DNA of 64,000 nucleotides, taken from NCBI RefSeq assembly GCF_022829445.1, contig NZ_JAKSXY010000083.1, forward strand, positions 1 through 64,000, read 5' to 3'. The position numbers and the translations under genes are program-made. Under the pieces are notes generated by a model. It saw only the letters and a list, made by a program, of their open reading frames with translations. It was not told the origin of the DNA and made no database searches. Each line of letters opens with the position of its first letter. Within the stretch, counting starts at the first letter, position 1. Source of the stretch: Methylobacterium sp. J-068. Its GTDB lineage: Bacteria > Pseudomonadota > Alphaproteobacteria > Rhizobiales > Beijerinckiaceae. Below, in pieces: positions 47,050 to 56,640 of this stretch.

Positions 47050-48429
47050 ATGCGCGAGCCAGATCCCCCATCCTTCGGAACCGGACTGTTGAAGAAAGCC
47101 TTCGTCAAATCCTACGGTTGCCAGATGAACGCCTACGATGCCGCCCGCATGGCGGACGTGCTGGGCGCCGAGGGCTACGCGGCCACCGACGCGGTGGAGG
47201 AGGCGGACGTCGTCATCCTCAACACCTGCCACATCCGCGAGAAGGCCGCCGACAAGGTCTACTCGGAACTCGGGCGCTTGCGCGTCCTCAAGGGCGAGCG
47301 CGCGGAGGCCGGACACGACACCAAGATCGTGGTCGCGGGCTGCGTGGCGCAGGCCGAGGGCGCCGAGATCCTGGCCCGCTCGTCCACCGTCGACGTCGTC
47401 GTCGGCCCGCAGAACTACCATCGGCTGCCCGACCTGCTGGCGCGGTCCCGCACCAAGCGCGTCGTCGACACCGAATTCCCCGTCGAGGACAAGTTCGACC
47501 ATCTCCCCGCGCGCCGGACCCACGGCGTCACGGCCTTCCTCACGGTGCAGGAGGGCTGCGACAAGTTCTGCGCCTTCTGCGTCGTGCCCTACACGCGCGG
47601 CGCCGAGGTCTCGCGCTCCGTCGAGGCGATCCTGGCCGAGGCCGGGAAGCTGGTCGCGGGCGGGGTCCGCGAAATCACCCTGATCGGCCAGAACGTGAAT
47701 GCGTATCACGGCCTCAGCCGCGACGGCGCCAACGCGACCCTGCCGGCCCTGATGCGCGAGCTGGAGCGCCTGCCGGGCCTCCTACGACTGCGCTACACCA
47801 CCAGCCACCCCAACGACATGGGCGACGACCTCATCGCCGCGCACGGCGCGATCCCGGCCCTGATGCCCTACCTCCACCTGCCGGTGCAGTCCGGTTCCGA
47901 CCGGGTGCTGAAGGCGATGAACCGCAAGCACACGGGAGACGCCTATCGGCGGCTGATCGAGCGGGTGCGGCTGGTCCGTCCCGACATCGCCCTGTCGTCG
48001 GATTTCATCGTCGGCTTTCCGGGCGAGACCGACGCCGAGTTCGAGGACACGATGCGGCTGGTGCGCGACATCGGCTTCGCCAGCGCCTTCTCGTTCAAGT
48101 ACAGCTCGCGCCCCGGCACGCCGGCGGCCGAGAGCGCCGACGCGGTGCCGGAGGCCGTGAAGTCGGAGCGACTGGCCGCCCTGCAGGGCCTGCTCGACGA
48201 CCAGCGCCACGCCTTCAACGCCGCGGCGGTCGGCACGGTGGTGGAGGTCCTGGTGGAGAAGGCCGGCCGCCATCCCGGGCAGGTCGCGGGCAAGACGCCG
48301 CACCTCCTGCCGGTGCAGTTCGATGCGCCGGCCGCGACCATCGGCACGCTCGTGCCGGTGCGGATCGTGCGCGCGGGCTCCAACAGCCTGTTCGGCGAAG
48401 CCGCCACCGATGCGGCGGCGGCCGCTTGA
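47050..48429 (+). CDS. miaB: tRNA-2-methylthio-N6-dimethylallyladenosine synthase MiaB
   Basis: MiaB methylthiolates i6A37 of tRNAs, a radical-SAM enzyme with two 4Fe-4S clusters. The product is 459 residues. The N-terminal UPF0004 domain has its three auxiliary-cluster cysteines ([22 protein letters not shown]), the radical-SAM motif is CDKFCAFC, and the C-terminal TRAM domain spans about 385-445. The start at 47050 adds about 16 residues before [10 protein letters not shown]; a later start is possible. Confidence 0.96.
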   Translation: MREPDPPSFGTGLLKKAFVKSYGCQMNAYDAARMADVLGAEGYAATDAVEEADVVILNTCHIREKAADKVYSELGRLRVLKGERAEAGHDTKIVVAGCVAQAEGAEILARSSTVDVVVGPQNYHRLPDLLARSRTKRVVDTEFPVEDKFDHLPARRTHGVTAFLTVQEGCDKFCAFCVVPYTRGAEVSRSVEAILAEAGKLVAGGVREITLIGQNVNAYHGLSRDGANATLPALMRELERLPGLLRLRYTTSHPNDMGDDLIAAHGAIPALMPYLHLPVQSGSDRVLKAMNRKHTGDAYRRLIERVRLVRPDIALSSDFIVGFPGETDAEFEDTMRLVRDIGFASAFSFKYSSRPGTPAAESADAVPEAVKSERLAALQGLLDDQRHAFNAAAVGTVVEVLVEKAGRHPGQVAGKTPHLLPVQFDAPAATIGTLVPVRIVRAGSNSLFGEAATDAAAAA

Positions 48430-48555
48430 TCCACCATTCGGCACGGATCGGGCGATACGCCGCGCCCGGCGCACGCTGGACGCCTGGCGACGAATCCCGA
48501 TCTCACGGTCTTCTCCGGACGCAGGGTGCGGGCCGGCTTCCGGCCAACGGACTTC

Positions 48556-49680
48556 ATGAGGGACAACTGCGTGCCAGGATCTGACGGGGCGGGTGGACGT
48601 GGCGGTGCCCTGCGCGGGCGCGGCCCGGCGGCGCGCATGGGCGGACTTGAGGAGACCGAGGAGGTCTCGCTCACCTTCGACGACAACCGGCTCGCGAGCC
48701 TCGTCTTCGGTCAGTACGACCAGAACGTCGCGCATATCGAGCGGCGCCTCGGCATCACCGCGACGGCGCTCGGCAACCACCTCGTGGTGAAGGGCAGCGT
48801 CGAGGCGGCCGAGAAGGCGCGCAAGGTCTTCGAGCGGCTCTATGCCCGCGTGAGGGCGAGCGGGGCGCCGCTCACCCTGGGCGACGTCGACGGGGCGATC
48901 CACGAGACCACGCAGCAGGGCAACCTCTTCCCGGCCGCCGAGGTGAGCGCCGAGCCCGACCGCGCCGTGTTCGACCAGATCGCCACGCGCAAGCGCGGCG
49001 CCGTGCGCGCCCGGAACGCGGCGCAGGACGCCTACATCAAGGCTTTGCGCAGCCACGAACTCGTCTTCGCCGAGGGGCCGGCCGGCACCGGCAAGACTTG
49101 GCTCGCCGTGGGCCACGCGGTGTCCCTGCTGGAACAGGGCCACGTGGAGCGGCTGATCCTGTCGCGCCCCGCCGTCGAGGCCGGCGAGCGCCTCGGCTTC
49201 CTGCCGGGCGACATGCGCGACAAGGTCGATCCGTATCTCCGCCCGATCTACGATGCGCTCTACGACTTCATGGAATCGCGCCACGTCGACCGCAGCCTGC
49301 AGACCGGCATCATCGAGATCGCGCCTCTGGCCTTCATGCGCGGGCGCACGCTGACCAACGCGGTGGTGCTCCTCGACGAGGCCCAGAACACCACCTCGAT
49401 GCAGATGAAGATGTTCCTCACCCGGCTGGGCGAGAACTCCCGCATGATCATCACCGGCGACCCGAGCCAGATCGATCTGCCGCCCGGCCAGAAATCCGGG
49501 CTCGTCGAGGCCGTGCGCGTCCTCGACGGCGTCGAGGGCATCGGCCGCATCACCTTCCGCGACGTCGACGTGGTTCGCCACGACCTCGTTCGCCGGATCG
49601 TGACCGCCTACGAGGCGGCCTCGCACGGGGAGGGGGAGGCGGACCGCGCGCCGCCCGCCCGCCGCAGGCCGCTCGCATGA
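48556..49680 (+). CDS. PhoH-like ATPase
   Basis: A 374-residue P-loop protein of the PhoH/YbeZ family, which acts with YbeY in rRNA maturation and 70S quality control. An N-terminal KH-like part (SLTFDDNRLASLVFGQYDQ) is followed by the PhoH ATPase domain (about 125-330) with Walker A AEGPAGTGKTWLAVG and Walker B VVLLDEAQNTT, plus MIITGDPSQIDLP. The start is uncertain: ATG 48556 and ATG 48637 are both possible, since the first 27 residues after 48556 are Gly/Arg-rich. The stop overlaps ybeY (ATGA), as in many bacteria. Confidence 0.9.
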   Translation: MRDNCVPGSDGAGGRGGALRGRGPAARMGGLEETEEVSLTFDDNRLASLVFGQYDQNVAHIERRLGITATALGNHLVVKGSVEAAEKARKVFERLYARVRASGAPLTLGDVDGAIHETTQQGNLFPAAEVSAEPDRAVFDQIATRKRGAVRARNAAQDAYIKALRSHELVFAEGPAGTGKTWLAVGHAVSLLEQGHVERLILSRPAVEAGERLGFLPGDMRDKVDPYLRPIYDALYDFMESRHVDRSLQTGIIEIAPLAFMRGRTLTNAVVLLDEAQNTTSMQMKMFLTRLGENSRMIITGDPSQIDLPPGQKSGLVEAVRVLDGVEGIGRITFRDVDVVRHDLVRRIVTAYEAASHGEGEADRAPPARRRPLA

Positions 49681-50177
49681 CCGGGACGCCCGAGGCCGAG
49701 ATCGACGTCGCGATCGAGGACCCGCGCTGGGAAGCCGTGGCGCCGGACCTCGAAGCCTTCGTGATTCGCGCCGTCGAGGCCGGTCTCGCCATCACGCCCG
49801 AGCCGCCCCGCGGCGCGGTGGAAATCAGCGTCCTGCTGACCACCGACGCCGTGGTGCAGGACCTCAACAGGACGTGGCGCGGCAAGGACAAGCCCACCAA
49901 CGTGCTGTCGTTTCCGGCGCCCGCGCAGCCCGCCCATGCGGGAATGCCGGTGCCGCTCGGCGACGTCGTTCTTGCGTATGACACAATGCTGCGCGAGAGT
50001 GCGGAGCAGTCGAAGCCGCTCGGCGACCACCTCGCGCATCTCCTTGTCCATGGCACCCTTCACCTGCTCGGTCAGGACCACGAGACCGGCGATGCCGATG
50101 CCGAGGCGATGGAAGCCCTCGAAGTGGCGGCGCTTCGCACGCTCGGCGTGCCCGACCCCTATGCCGCGGAACCCTGA
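49677..50177 (+). CDS. ybeY: Endoribonuclease YbeY
   Basis: YbeY is a zinc-dependent endoribonuclease needed for 16S rRNA 3'-end maturation. The product is 166 residues. The metal triad is in HLLVHGTLHLLGQDH, with three histidines, preceded by TNVLSFPAP and LGDVVLAYD. ATG 49677 overlaps the phoH stop. The order miaB-phoH-ybeY-corC-lnt is conserved. Confidence 0.95.
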   Translation: MTGTPEAEIDVAIEDPRWEAVAPDLEAFVIRAVEAGLAITPEPPRGAVEISVLLTTDAVVQDLNRTWRGKDKPTNVLSFPAPAQPAHAGMPVPLGDVVLAYDTMLRESAEQSKPLGDHLAHLLVHGTLHLLGQDHETGDADAEAMEALEVAALRTLGVPDPYAAEP

Positions 50178-50222
50178 ACCGAGCGCCCGGTCGTTCCGCT
50201 CCACCTCCCAGATCAGAGAGAC

Positions 50223-51347
50223 ATGACAAACGATCGAAGTCGCGGCGCGGCGCAGGCCGCGCCCAGTGCCGGTGCAGGTTCCGGTGATGGCGAGGTCCAG
50301 GCCCGCGAGCCCTGGTACGACCGCCTCCTGCACGTCTTCCACCTGCGGCCGCGCGATTCCCTGCGCGACGACATCGAGGACGCGCTGGCGGAGCCCGACA
50401 CCGGTGAGAACGCCTTCTCGCCCCTCGAACGCGCCATGCTCAAGAACGTCCTCGGCCTGCACAAGGTGCGCGTCGACGACGTGATGATTCCCCGCGCGGA
50501 CATCGTGGCGGTCTCGATGGAGACGAGCCTCGGCGACCTCCTCAAGCTGTTCCGCACCGCCGGCCATTCGCGCCTGCCGGTCTACGGCGAGACCCTCGAC
50601 GACCCGCGCGGCATGGTCCACATCCGCGACTTCGTCGATCACATCGCCGTCCGCGCGGAAGCGGGAACGCGCCGCGCCGGCGCGACGGCGCAGCCGGAGG
50701 CCGAGAGCGCGGCCCCGGTACTGCCGCCGCGCGCGCGGCGGGGCACGCGCGCCCTGCGCACGCTCAACCTCGCCCATGTCGACCTCTCCGCGACCCTGGC
50801 AGCGACCCGGATCCAGCGGCCGGTTCTGTTCGTGCCGCCCTCGATGCCCGCCATCGATCTCCTGGTCCGGATGCAGGCGACGCGGACCCACATGGCCCTC
50901 GTCATCGACGAGTACGGCGGCACCGACGGGCTGATCTCGATCGAAGATCTCGTCGAGATGGTGGTGGGCGACATCGAGGACGAGCACGACGTCGCGGAAG
51001 GGCACCTGATCCAGCGCGTCGAGGGCGAGGGCGAGGTCTTCGTCGCCGATGCGCGCGCGGGCCTCGCCGAAGTCTCGCAGGTCAGCGGAGTCGATCTCGT
51101 GGCGGCGGTCGGGGAGATGGCCGAGGAGATCGATACGATCGGCGGCCTCATCGTGACGCTGGCCGGGCGCGTGCCCTCGCGCGGCGAACTGATCAGCGGG
51201 CCGGGCGACCTCGAATTCGAGGTGCTCGACGCCGATCCCCGCCGGGTCAAGCGCCTGCGCCTGCAGCGCGGCGATGCGCGCATCACCGCCGTGGTTCCCC
51301 TCGCCCTGCCGCCGCCGACGCCGCCCGCCGAAGCCTCCGCGCCGTGA
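50223..51347 (+). CDS. CorC/HlyC-family CBS-pair protein
   Basis: A 374-residue cytoplasmic protein of the hemolysin-C/CorC family. The two CBS motifs are at about 75-140 (VDDVMIPRADIVAVSMETS, AGHSRLPVYGETLDDPRGM) and about 200-245 (THMALVIDEYGGTDGLISIED); the C-terminal CorC_HlyC domain spans about 285-365. About 40 low-complexity residues (TRRAGATAQPEAESAAPVLP and following) separate the two CBS motifs, longer than in E. coli CorC. The family is linked to Mg/Co efflux and membrane integrity. It lies 45 bases after ybeY and 40 bases before lnt. Confidence 0.88.
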   Translation: MTNDRSRGAAQAAPSAGAGSGDGEVQAREPWYDRLLHVFHLRPRDSLRDDIEDALAEPDTGENAFSPLERAMLKNVLGLHKVRVDDVMIPRADIVAVSMETSLGDLLKLFRTAGHSRLPVYGETLDDPRGMVHIRDFVDHIAVRAEAGTRRAGATAQPEAESAAPVLPPRARRGTRALRTLNLAHVDLSATLAATRIQRPVLFVPPSMPAIDLLVRMQATRTHMALVIDEYGGTDGLISIEDLVEMVVGDIEDEHDVAEGHLIQRVEGEGEVFVADARAGLAEVSQVSGVDLVAAVGEMAEEIDTIGGLIVTLAGRVPSRGELISGPGDLEFEVLDADPRRVKRLRLQRGDARITAVVPLALPPPTPPAEASAP

Positions 51348-51387
51348 CGGACCCTGCGCGAACCGCCCCTGTACGAACGGATTTGGA

Positions 51388-53064
51388 ATGACCTCCACGC
51401 TCGCGGACCGCCCCGCGCGCGGTCCGGCGACGGGTCCGCTCGCGTCCCTGGCGCATCGGGTGATGCTCACCTCCGGCTGGCGCCGTATCGCCGTCGCTGT
51501 CCTGGCCGGTGCGCTCGGCGCCTTGGCGATGCCGCCTTTCGGGCTGTTCCCGGCCCTCGTCGTCTCGCTCTGCCTCGCGGTCTGGCTGATCGACGGGTCC
51601 GCCACCGGCCGCAAGGCGCGGCGCGGCGCGGTTCTCGCCTCGGCCCTGATCGGCTGGGCCTGGGGCTTCGGCTACCTCACGGCCGGCCTGTGGTGGCTCG
51701 GTTCGGCCTTCCTGGTGGAGGCCGACGAATTCCTCTGGGCCCTGCCGCTCGGGGTCATCGGCTTGCCGGCCGTGCTGGCGCTGTTCTACGCCGCCGGCTT
51801 TGCGCTGGCGCGCCTGCTCTGGTCGCGGGGTGCCGTGCGCATCGTGTCGCTGGCGGTGGGGCTCGCCGCCTGCGAATGGCTGCGCGGCCACCTCTTCACG
51901 GGCTTTCCCTGGAATACGCTCGGCATGGCGCTCGGGCAGAACCTCTGGCCGATGCAGGCCGCGTCCGTGTTCGGGCTCTACGGCCTCACGCTGCTGACGA
52001 TCCTCATCGCCGCCGCGCCCGCCACCCTGCCGGTCGCCGACACGGCGCGGGGGCGCTACGCGCCGCTCGGACTGGCGGGCCTGGCCCTCGCCGGCCTGAT
52101 GGCCTTCGGCGCTGCGCGGGTGCCCGCGACCGCCTCGCCACCCGTGGCGGGCGTGCGCCTGCGCCTCGTGCAGCCGAACCTGAACCAGGACGCCAAGTTC
52201 CGGCCGGAGAACCGGCAGGACATCCTCGACCGCTACCTCGAACTGAGCGACCGCGCCGCCGCGCCCGACCGCACCGGCATCGCCGACGTGACCCACGTGA
52301 TCTGGCCGGAATCCGCGTTTCCGTTCCTGATCCAACGTGATCCGGAAGCGCTTGCGCGAATCGCCGCCGCCTTCCCGGCCGGCAAGCAATTGATCACCGG
52401 CGCGGCGCGCGTCGAGGCGCCGGTCGCGGGCGAGCGCCCGCGCTTCTTCAACAGCATCCTGACCATCGCGGCCGGGCCGAAATTCGGTGACATCTACGAC
52501 AAGGTCCACCTCGTCCCCTTCGGCGAGTACCTGCCGGGGCCCCTCGACGCGATCCTGCGCGGCCTGCACATCCGGCAATTCGTCTCGATCCCCGGCGGCT
52601 TCACGGCCGGAAACCGCGAGACCCAGCGCATCATGAGCATTCCGGGGCTGCCGCCCGTGGCGGCCACGATCTGCTACGAGGCGATCTTTCCGGGCGCGAT
52701 CGTGCCGGGCGCGACGCCGAGCGGCCCGCCGCCGGTGCCCGGCCTGATCCTCAACCTGACCAACGATGCCTGGTTCGGCGACACGCCGGGTCCGCGCCAG
52801 CACCTCGCACAGGCCCGCCTGCGCGCCGTCGAGGAGGGCCTGCCCCTGGTGCGCGACGCCAATACGGGAATCTCGGCGGTCGTCGACGCCTATGGCCGCG
52901 TCACCGCGAGCCTGCCCCTCGGCGTCGAGGGCGTCCTCGATGCGAACCTTCCGGCCCGTATCTCCGGACGTACGTTCTACGCACGCCTCGGCGACTTCCC
53001 CTTCGGACTGGCCTGGGCCGGGGCGCTGCTCCTAAGTCTGTCCGCGAGGCGGAAAAACGCGTGA
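51388..53064 (+). CDS. lnt: Apolipoprotein N-acyltransferase
   Basis: Lnt adds the third acyl chain to lipoproteins after Lgt and LspA. The product is 558 residues: about six to seven N-terminal membrane helices and a periplasmic nitrilase-like domain (about 240-520). The catalytic triad is visible: Glu in VIWPESAFPF, Lys in YDKVHLVPFGEYLP, Cys in ATICYEAIFPG. ATG 51388 gives a short Thr/Ala-rich N-tail before the first membrane helix; the frame is open further upstream into corC but that part is Arg/Pro-rich. The stop overlaps the MFS gene start (ATGA). Confidence 0.95.
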   Translation: MTSTLADRPARGPATGPLASLAHRVMLTSGWRRIAVAVLAGALGALAMPPFGLFPALVVSLCLAVWLIDGSATGRKARRGAVLASALIGWAWGFGYLTAGLWWLGSAFLVEADEFLWALPLGVIGLPAVLALFYAAGFALARLLWSRGAVRIVSLAVGLAACEWLRGHLFTGFPWNTLGMALGQNLWPMQAASVFGLYGLTLLTILIAAAPATLPVADTARGRYAPLGLAGLALAGLMAFGAARVPATASPPVAGVRLRLVQPNLNQDAKFRPENRQDILDRYLELSDRAAAPDRTGIADVTHVIWPESAFPFLIQRDPEALARIAAAFPAGKQLITGAARVEAPVAGERPRFFNSILTIAAGPKFGDIYDKVHLVPFGEYLPGPLDAILRGLHIRQFVSIPGGFTAGNRETQRIMSIPGLPPVAATICYEAIFPGAIVPGATPSGPPPVPGLILNLTNDAWFGDTPGPRQHLAQARLRAVEEGLPLVRDANTGISAVVDAYGRVTASLPLGVEGVLDANLPARISGRTFYARLGDFPFGLAWAGALLLSLSARRKNA

Positions 53065-54236
53065 CCCGACCCCTCGCGCGGGCACGCCGGCCGATCCTTC
53101 TCGGCCTCGGCATCATGCTGGTCGCCTTCAACATGCGCCCGGCCCTGACCACGATCGGGCCGCTGCTGGAACGCATCCGGGCCGAGACCGGGCTGACGGC
53201 CGCCGGGGCGGCCTTGCTGACGACGCTGCCCGTGCTCTGCATCGGCCTCGCCTGCACCCTCGGCCCCCCGGTGATCCGCCGCCTCGGTGCCGATCGCGGC
53301 GTGCTGCTGGCCGTGGCGGTCGTCGCCCTCGGGTCGGGCCTGCGCGGCCTCGGCGGCACCCTGCCGCTCTTCGTCGGGGCCTGCCTCGCGGCCGCCGGCA
53401 TCGGGCTCTCGGGCGTGCTCCTGCCCGGTCTCGTCAAGCGCGACTTCCCGGGCCAGACCGGCTTGCTCACCGGCCTCTACACGATGGTGCTGTGCCTCGG
53501 CGCCGCGGCCGGCGCGGGGCTGTCCGTGCCGCTCGCCGACGATCTCGGCTCGTGGTCGACCGCCCTGGCTCTCTGGGCCGTGCCGGCCTTGCTGGCGACG
53601 CTGGCCTGGGCGCCCTTCGCCCGGACTTCCCGGGTGCAGGCCGGCCCCGCGCGTCGCGGCTCCCTGTGGCGTGATCCGCTGGCCTGGCAGGTCACGGGCT
53701 TCATGGGCCTGCAATCGTCGCTGGCCTACATCATGTTCGGCTGGCTTCCCCTGGTCCTGCACGATCGGGGTCTGAGCGCCCTGGATGCCGGGTTCGCCGC
53801 ATCGCTGATGAGCATCGGGCAGGCTCCGGCCGCCCTGCTCGTCCCGGCCCTGGCCGCGCGCTGCCGCGACCAGCGCCCGTTCGCGGTCGGCCTCCTGACG
53901 CTCTGCGTCGTGTCCCTGGTGGCGCTGGTCGCTGGCCCGCTCGCCTTCGCCCTCCCGGTCGGCATGCTGCTCGGGGCCGGGCTCGGCGGCCTGTTCGGCC
54001 TCGGCCTCACCATCATCGTCCTGCGCGCGCCCGACCCGGCGGCGGCCGGCGATCTGGCGGCCATGTCGCAGAGCGTCGGCTACACCCTGGCGTCGCTGGG
54101 CCCCCTGAGCTTCGGGCTGGTCCACGACCTCACGGGCGGCTGGGTCGCCTCGACGGCCCTGTTCTGCCTCATCGCGTTCTGCGCCTTCCTGTGCAGCCTC
54201 GGCGCCGGGCGGGACCGCTACGTCGGCACGCCCTGA
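53061..54236 (+). CDS. MFS transporter, CynX/NimT-like
   Basis: A 391-residue protein with about 12 membrane helices. The N-terminal FNMRPALTTIGPLLERI motif is characteristic of the CynX/NimT (cyanate/nitroimidazole) branch of the major facilitator superfamily. The first helices carry no obvious signal peptide. Substrate cannot be told. It is the last gene of the forward run, coupled to lnt by an ATGA overlap, and converges with ecm, whose stop is 46 bases away. Confidence 0.85.
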   Translation: MTRPLARARRPILLGLGIMLVAFNMRPALTTIGPLLERIRAETGLTAAGAALLTTLPVLCIGLACTLGPPVIRRLGADRGVLLAVAVVALGSGLRGLGGTLPLFVGACLAAAGIGLSGVLLPGLVKRDFPGQTGLLTGLYTMVLCLGAAAGAGLSVPLADDLGSWSTALALWAVPALLATLAWAPFARTSRVQAGPARRGSLWRDPLAWQVTGFMGLQSSLAYIMFGWLPLVLHDRGLSALDAGFAASLMSIGQAPAALLVPALAARCRDQRPFAVGLLTLCVVSLVALVAGPLAFALPVGMLLGAGLGGLFGLGLTIIVLRAPDPAAAGDLAAMSQSVGYTLASLGPLSFGLVHDLTGGWVASTALFCLIAFCAFLCSLGAGRDRYVGTP

Positions 54237-54282
54237 GGGAGAGGGGACGGCGCGGAACGCCGCCCCCTTCGTGACCCGCGCC

Positions 54283-56349
54283 TCAGAACACCGTCTCGGC
54301 ATTGTCCCCGCGCGGCAGCGCTCCGGCGATGCCGGCCTCGGCATCGGCCCGCTCGGCGGCGCGCTTGTCGAGGGAGCGCTCCACCACACGGGCGATGCCC
54401 ACCATGATGGTGTCGAGGATGTAGTCCTTCGGGGTGTAGACCGCCGTCACGCCCATGTTCTTGAGCACGAGTTCGTCGTCGGGCGAGATGATGCCGCCGA
54501 CCACCACGGGGATGTGGTCGAGGCCGGCCTCGCGCATCTTCGCTTTGACGTCGCGCACCAGCGGCACGTGGCTCCCCGAGAGGATCGACAGGCCCACCAC
54601 GTGGGCGCCCGTCGCCTTGGCCTTGGCGACGATCTCGGCCGGCGTCTGGCGGATGCCGTCATAGGTCACGTCGAAGCCGACGTCGCGGGCGCGCAAGGCG
54701 ATCTGCTCGGCCCCGTTCGAGTGGCCGTCGAGGCCGGGCTTGCCCACCACGAGCTTCGGCGTCTCGCCCAGGCGCTCGCCGAGATCGGCGATGAGGAGCT
54801 TGGCATCCTGCGCCGCGCCCGACGACACCGTCTCCAGGGTCACGCCGGTGGGCGCCCGGTACTCGCCGAAGACCTGGCGCAGGCGGCCGCCCCACTCGCC
54901 GGTGGTGACGCCGGCCTTCGCGGCCGCGATCGAGACCGGCATGATGTTGGCGCCCGAGCGCGCGGCGGCCTCGAGGTCCTCGAGGGCCTTCTCCACCGCC
55001 CGGTCGTCGCGCTTCGCGCGCCACTCGCGGATGCGCTGCTCGGCCTCCATCTCCACGGTCTCCGACACCGTGAAGATCGCGCCGTCGCCGGCGGTGAGGG
55101 GGGAGGGCTCGCCGGCCTGGAACTTGTTGACGCCGACCACGACCTGGTCGCCGGCCTCGATCGCCGAGATGCGCTTGGCGTTGGATTCGACCAGCGCACG
55201 CTTGAGCGCACCGGTCTCGACCGCCGCCACGGCGCCACCGATGCCGCCGATCTCCTCCAGGGCCTTTCGGGTCTCGGCCTTCAGCGCCTCGACCTTGGCG
55301 TCGATGACCTTCGAGCCGTCGAAGATGTCGTCGTATTCGAGAAGATCCGTCTCGAAGGCGAGGATCTGCTGCATGCGCATGGACCATTGCTGGTCCCAGG
55401 GACGCGGCAGGCCGAGGGCCTCGTTCCAGGCCGGAAGCTGCACGGCGCGGGCGCGGGCCCGCTTCGACAGGGTGACGGCCAGCATCTCGATCAGGATGCG
55501 GTGGACGTTGTTCTCGGGTTGCTGCTCCGTCAGCCCGAGCGAGTTCACCTGCACGCCATAGCGAAAGATGCGCTTCTTGGGATCGGTGATGCCGTAGCGC
55601 TCCTGGGCGATCTCGTCCCAGAGTTCCGCGAACGCCCGCATCTTGCAGATCTCGGTGACGAACCGCATGCCCGCGTTCACGAAGAACGAGATGCGGCTGA
55701 ACACGTCGGCGAAGCTCGCCTCGTCGAAATCAGGGTCGTCGCGCACGGTGTCGAGGACCGCGATGGCGATGGCCAGCGCGTAGGAGAGCTCCTGAACCGG
55801 CGTCGCGCCCGCTTCCTGCAAATGGTAGGAGCAGACGTTCATCGGGTTCCACTTCGGCACCTCCTTGGTCGTGAACAGGATCACGTCCTTGGTCAGGCGA
55901 AGGGAGGGCGCGGGCGGGAACACGTAGGTGCCGCGCGACAGGTACTCCTTGATGATGTCGTTCTGCGTCGTGCCCTGGAGGCCGCTCAGCGGCGCGCCCT
56001 GCTCCTCGGCCACCGCGAGATAGAGCGACAGCAGCCACGGCGCCGTGGCGTTGATCGTCATCGAGGTGTTCATCTGCTGGAGCGGAATCTGGTCGAACAG
56101 GGTCCGCATGTCGCCCAGATGCGCGATCGAGACGCCGACCTTGCCGACTTCGCCGCGCGCCAGCTCGTGGTCGGGGTCGTAGCCGGTCTGCGTCGGCAGA
56201 TCGAAGGCGACCGAGAGGCCGGTCTGCCCCTTCGCGAGATTGCCCCGGTAGAGCGCGTTCGATTCCGCCGCGTTGGAATGGCCCGCATAGGTGCGGATGA
56301 TCCACGGCTTGTCGCGCTTGATCTCCGCGACGCTTGCCTGTCCGCTCAT
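54283..56349 (-). CDS. ecm: Ethylmalonyl-CoA mutase (MeaA/Ecm)
   Basis: A 688-residue B12-dependent mutase that turns (2R)-ethylmalonyl-CoA into methylsuccinyl-CoA in the ethylmalonyl-CoA pathway. It is a single-chain protein: the TIM barrel (about 1-500; KPWIIRTYAGHSNAAESNAL, GLSVAFDLPTQTGYDPDH, QGTTQNDIIKEYLSRGTY) is fused to a C-terminal B12 domain (about 540-665) with the base-off motif DGHSNGAEQIA (D-x-H-x-x-G). The length and the nearby ccr gene favour Ecm over methylmalonyl-CoA mutase. Symmetric half-sites lie just upstream of the start. The second catalase and ccr follow in the divergent direction. Confidence 0.93.
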   Translation of the reverse strand: MSGQASVAEIKRDKPWIIRTYAGHSNAAESNALYRGNLAKGQTGLSVAFDLPTQTGYDPDHELARGEVGKVGVSIAHLGDMRTLFDQIPLQQMNTSMTINATAPWLLSLYLAVAEEQGAPLSGLQGTTQNDIIKEYLSRGTYVFPPAPSLRLTKDVILFTTKEVPKWNPMNVCSYHLQEAGATPVQELSYALAIAIAVLDTVRDDPDFDEASFADVFSRISFFVNAGMRFVTEICKMRAFAELWDEIAQERYGITDPKKRIFRYGVQVNSLGLTEQQPENNVHRILIEMLAVTLSKRARARAVQLPAWNEALGLPRPWDQQWSMRMQQILAFETDLLEYDDIFDGSKVIDAKVEALKAETRKALEEIGGIGGAVAAVETGALKRALVESNAKRISAIEAGDQVVVGVNKFQAGEPSPLTAGDGAIFTVSETVEMEAEQRIREWRAKRDDRAVEKALEDLEAAARSGANIMPVSIAAAKAGVTTGEWGGRLRQVFGEYRAPTGVTLETVSSGAAQDAKLLIADLGERLGETPKLVVGKPGLDGHSNGAEQIALRARDVGFDVTYDGIRQTPAEIVAKAKATGAHVVGLSILSGSHVPLVRDVKAKMREAGLDHIPVVVGGIISPDDELVLKNMGVTAVYTPKDYILDTIMVGIARVVERSLDKRAAERADAEAGIAGALPRGDNAETVF

Positions 56350-56368
56350 CTCCGTTCCCCCAAGACTG

Positions 56369-56397
56369 AATTTGATGTGATCTCAAATTGCATTTGA
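56369..56397 (-). promoter_or_regulatory. Repeated TTTGA half-sites upstream of ecm
   Basis: AATTTGA (56369-56375) and TCAAATT (56383-56389) are perfect arms around seven bases; a third half-site, ATTTGA, follows at 56392-56397, forming CAAAT-TGC-ATTTG with the second. The block is 20-48 bases upstream of the ecm ATG and is AT-rich for this genome, so it is a candidate operator or promoter core. Confidence 0.55.
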
Positions 56398-56640
56398 CTG
56401 CGTCCGATCACTTGCCGCGCACCCTAGCGAAGCGCGTCCGCCACGTCATCAGCACCAAAGGGCATGGCGGAACCCCGGAGCGTCGCCGGCGCCATCCGGA
56501 CACGGCTCACGGGAAAGTGGCCGCCACCCTGGAACGGCTACAATGTCCAGCCGTTCGGCCAGGGAACGCCGGCGATCGCGAGGGTGACCCAAGAGCCATC
56601 CGGCGAAGCCCGCCGACGCTCGTCATGGAGACAAAGCGCA

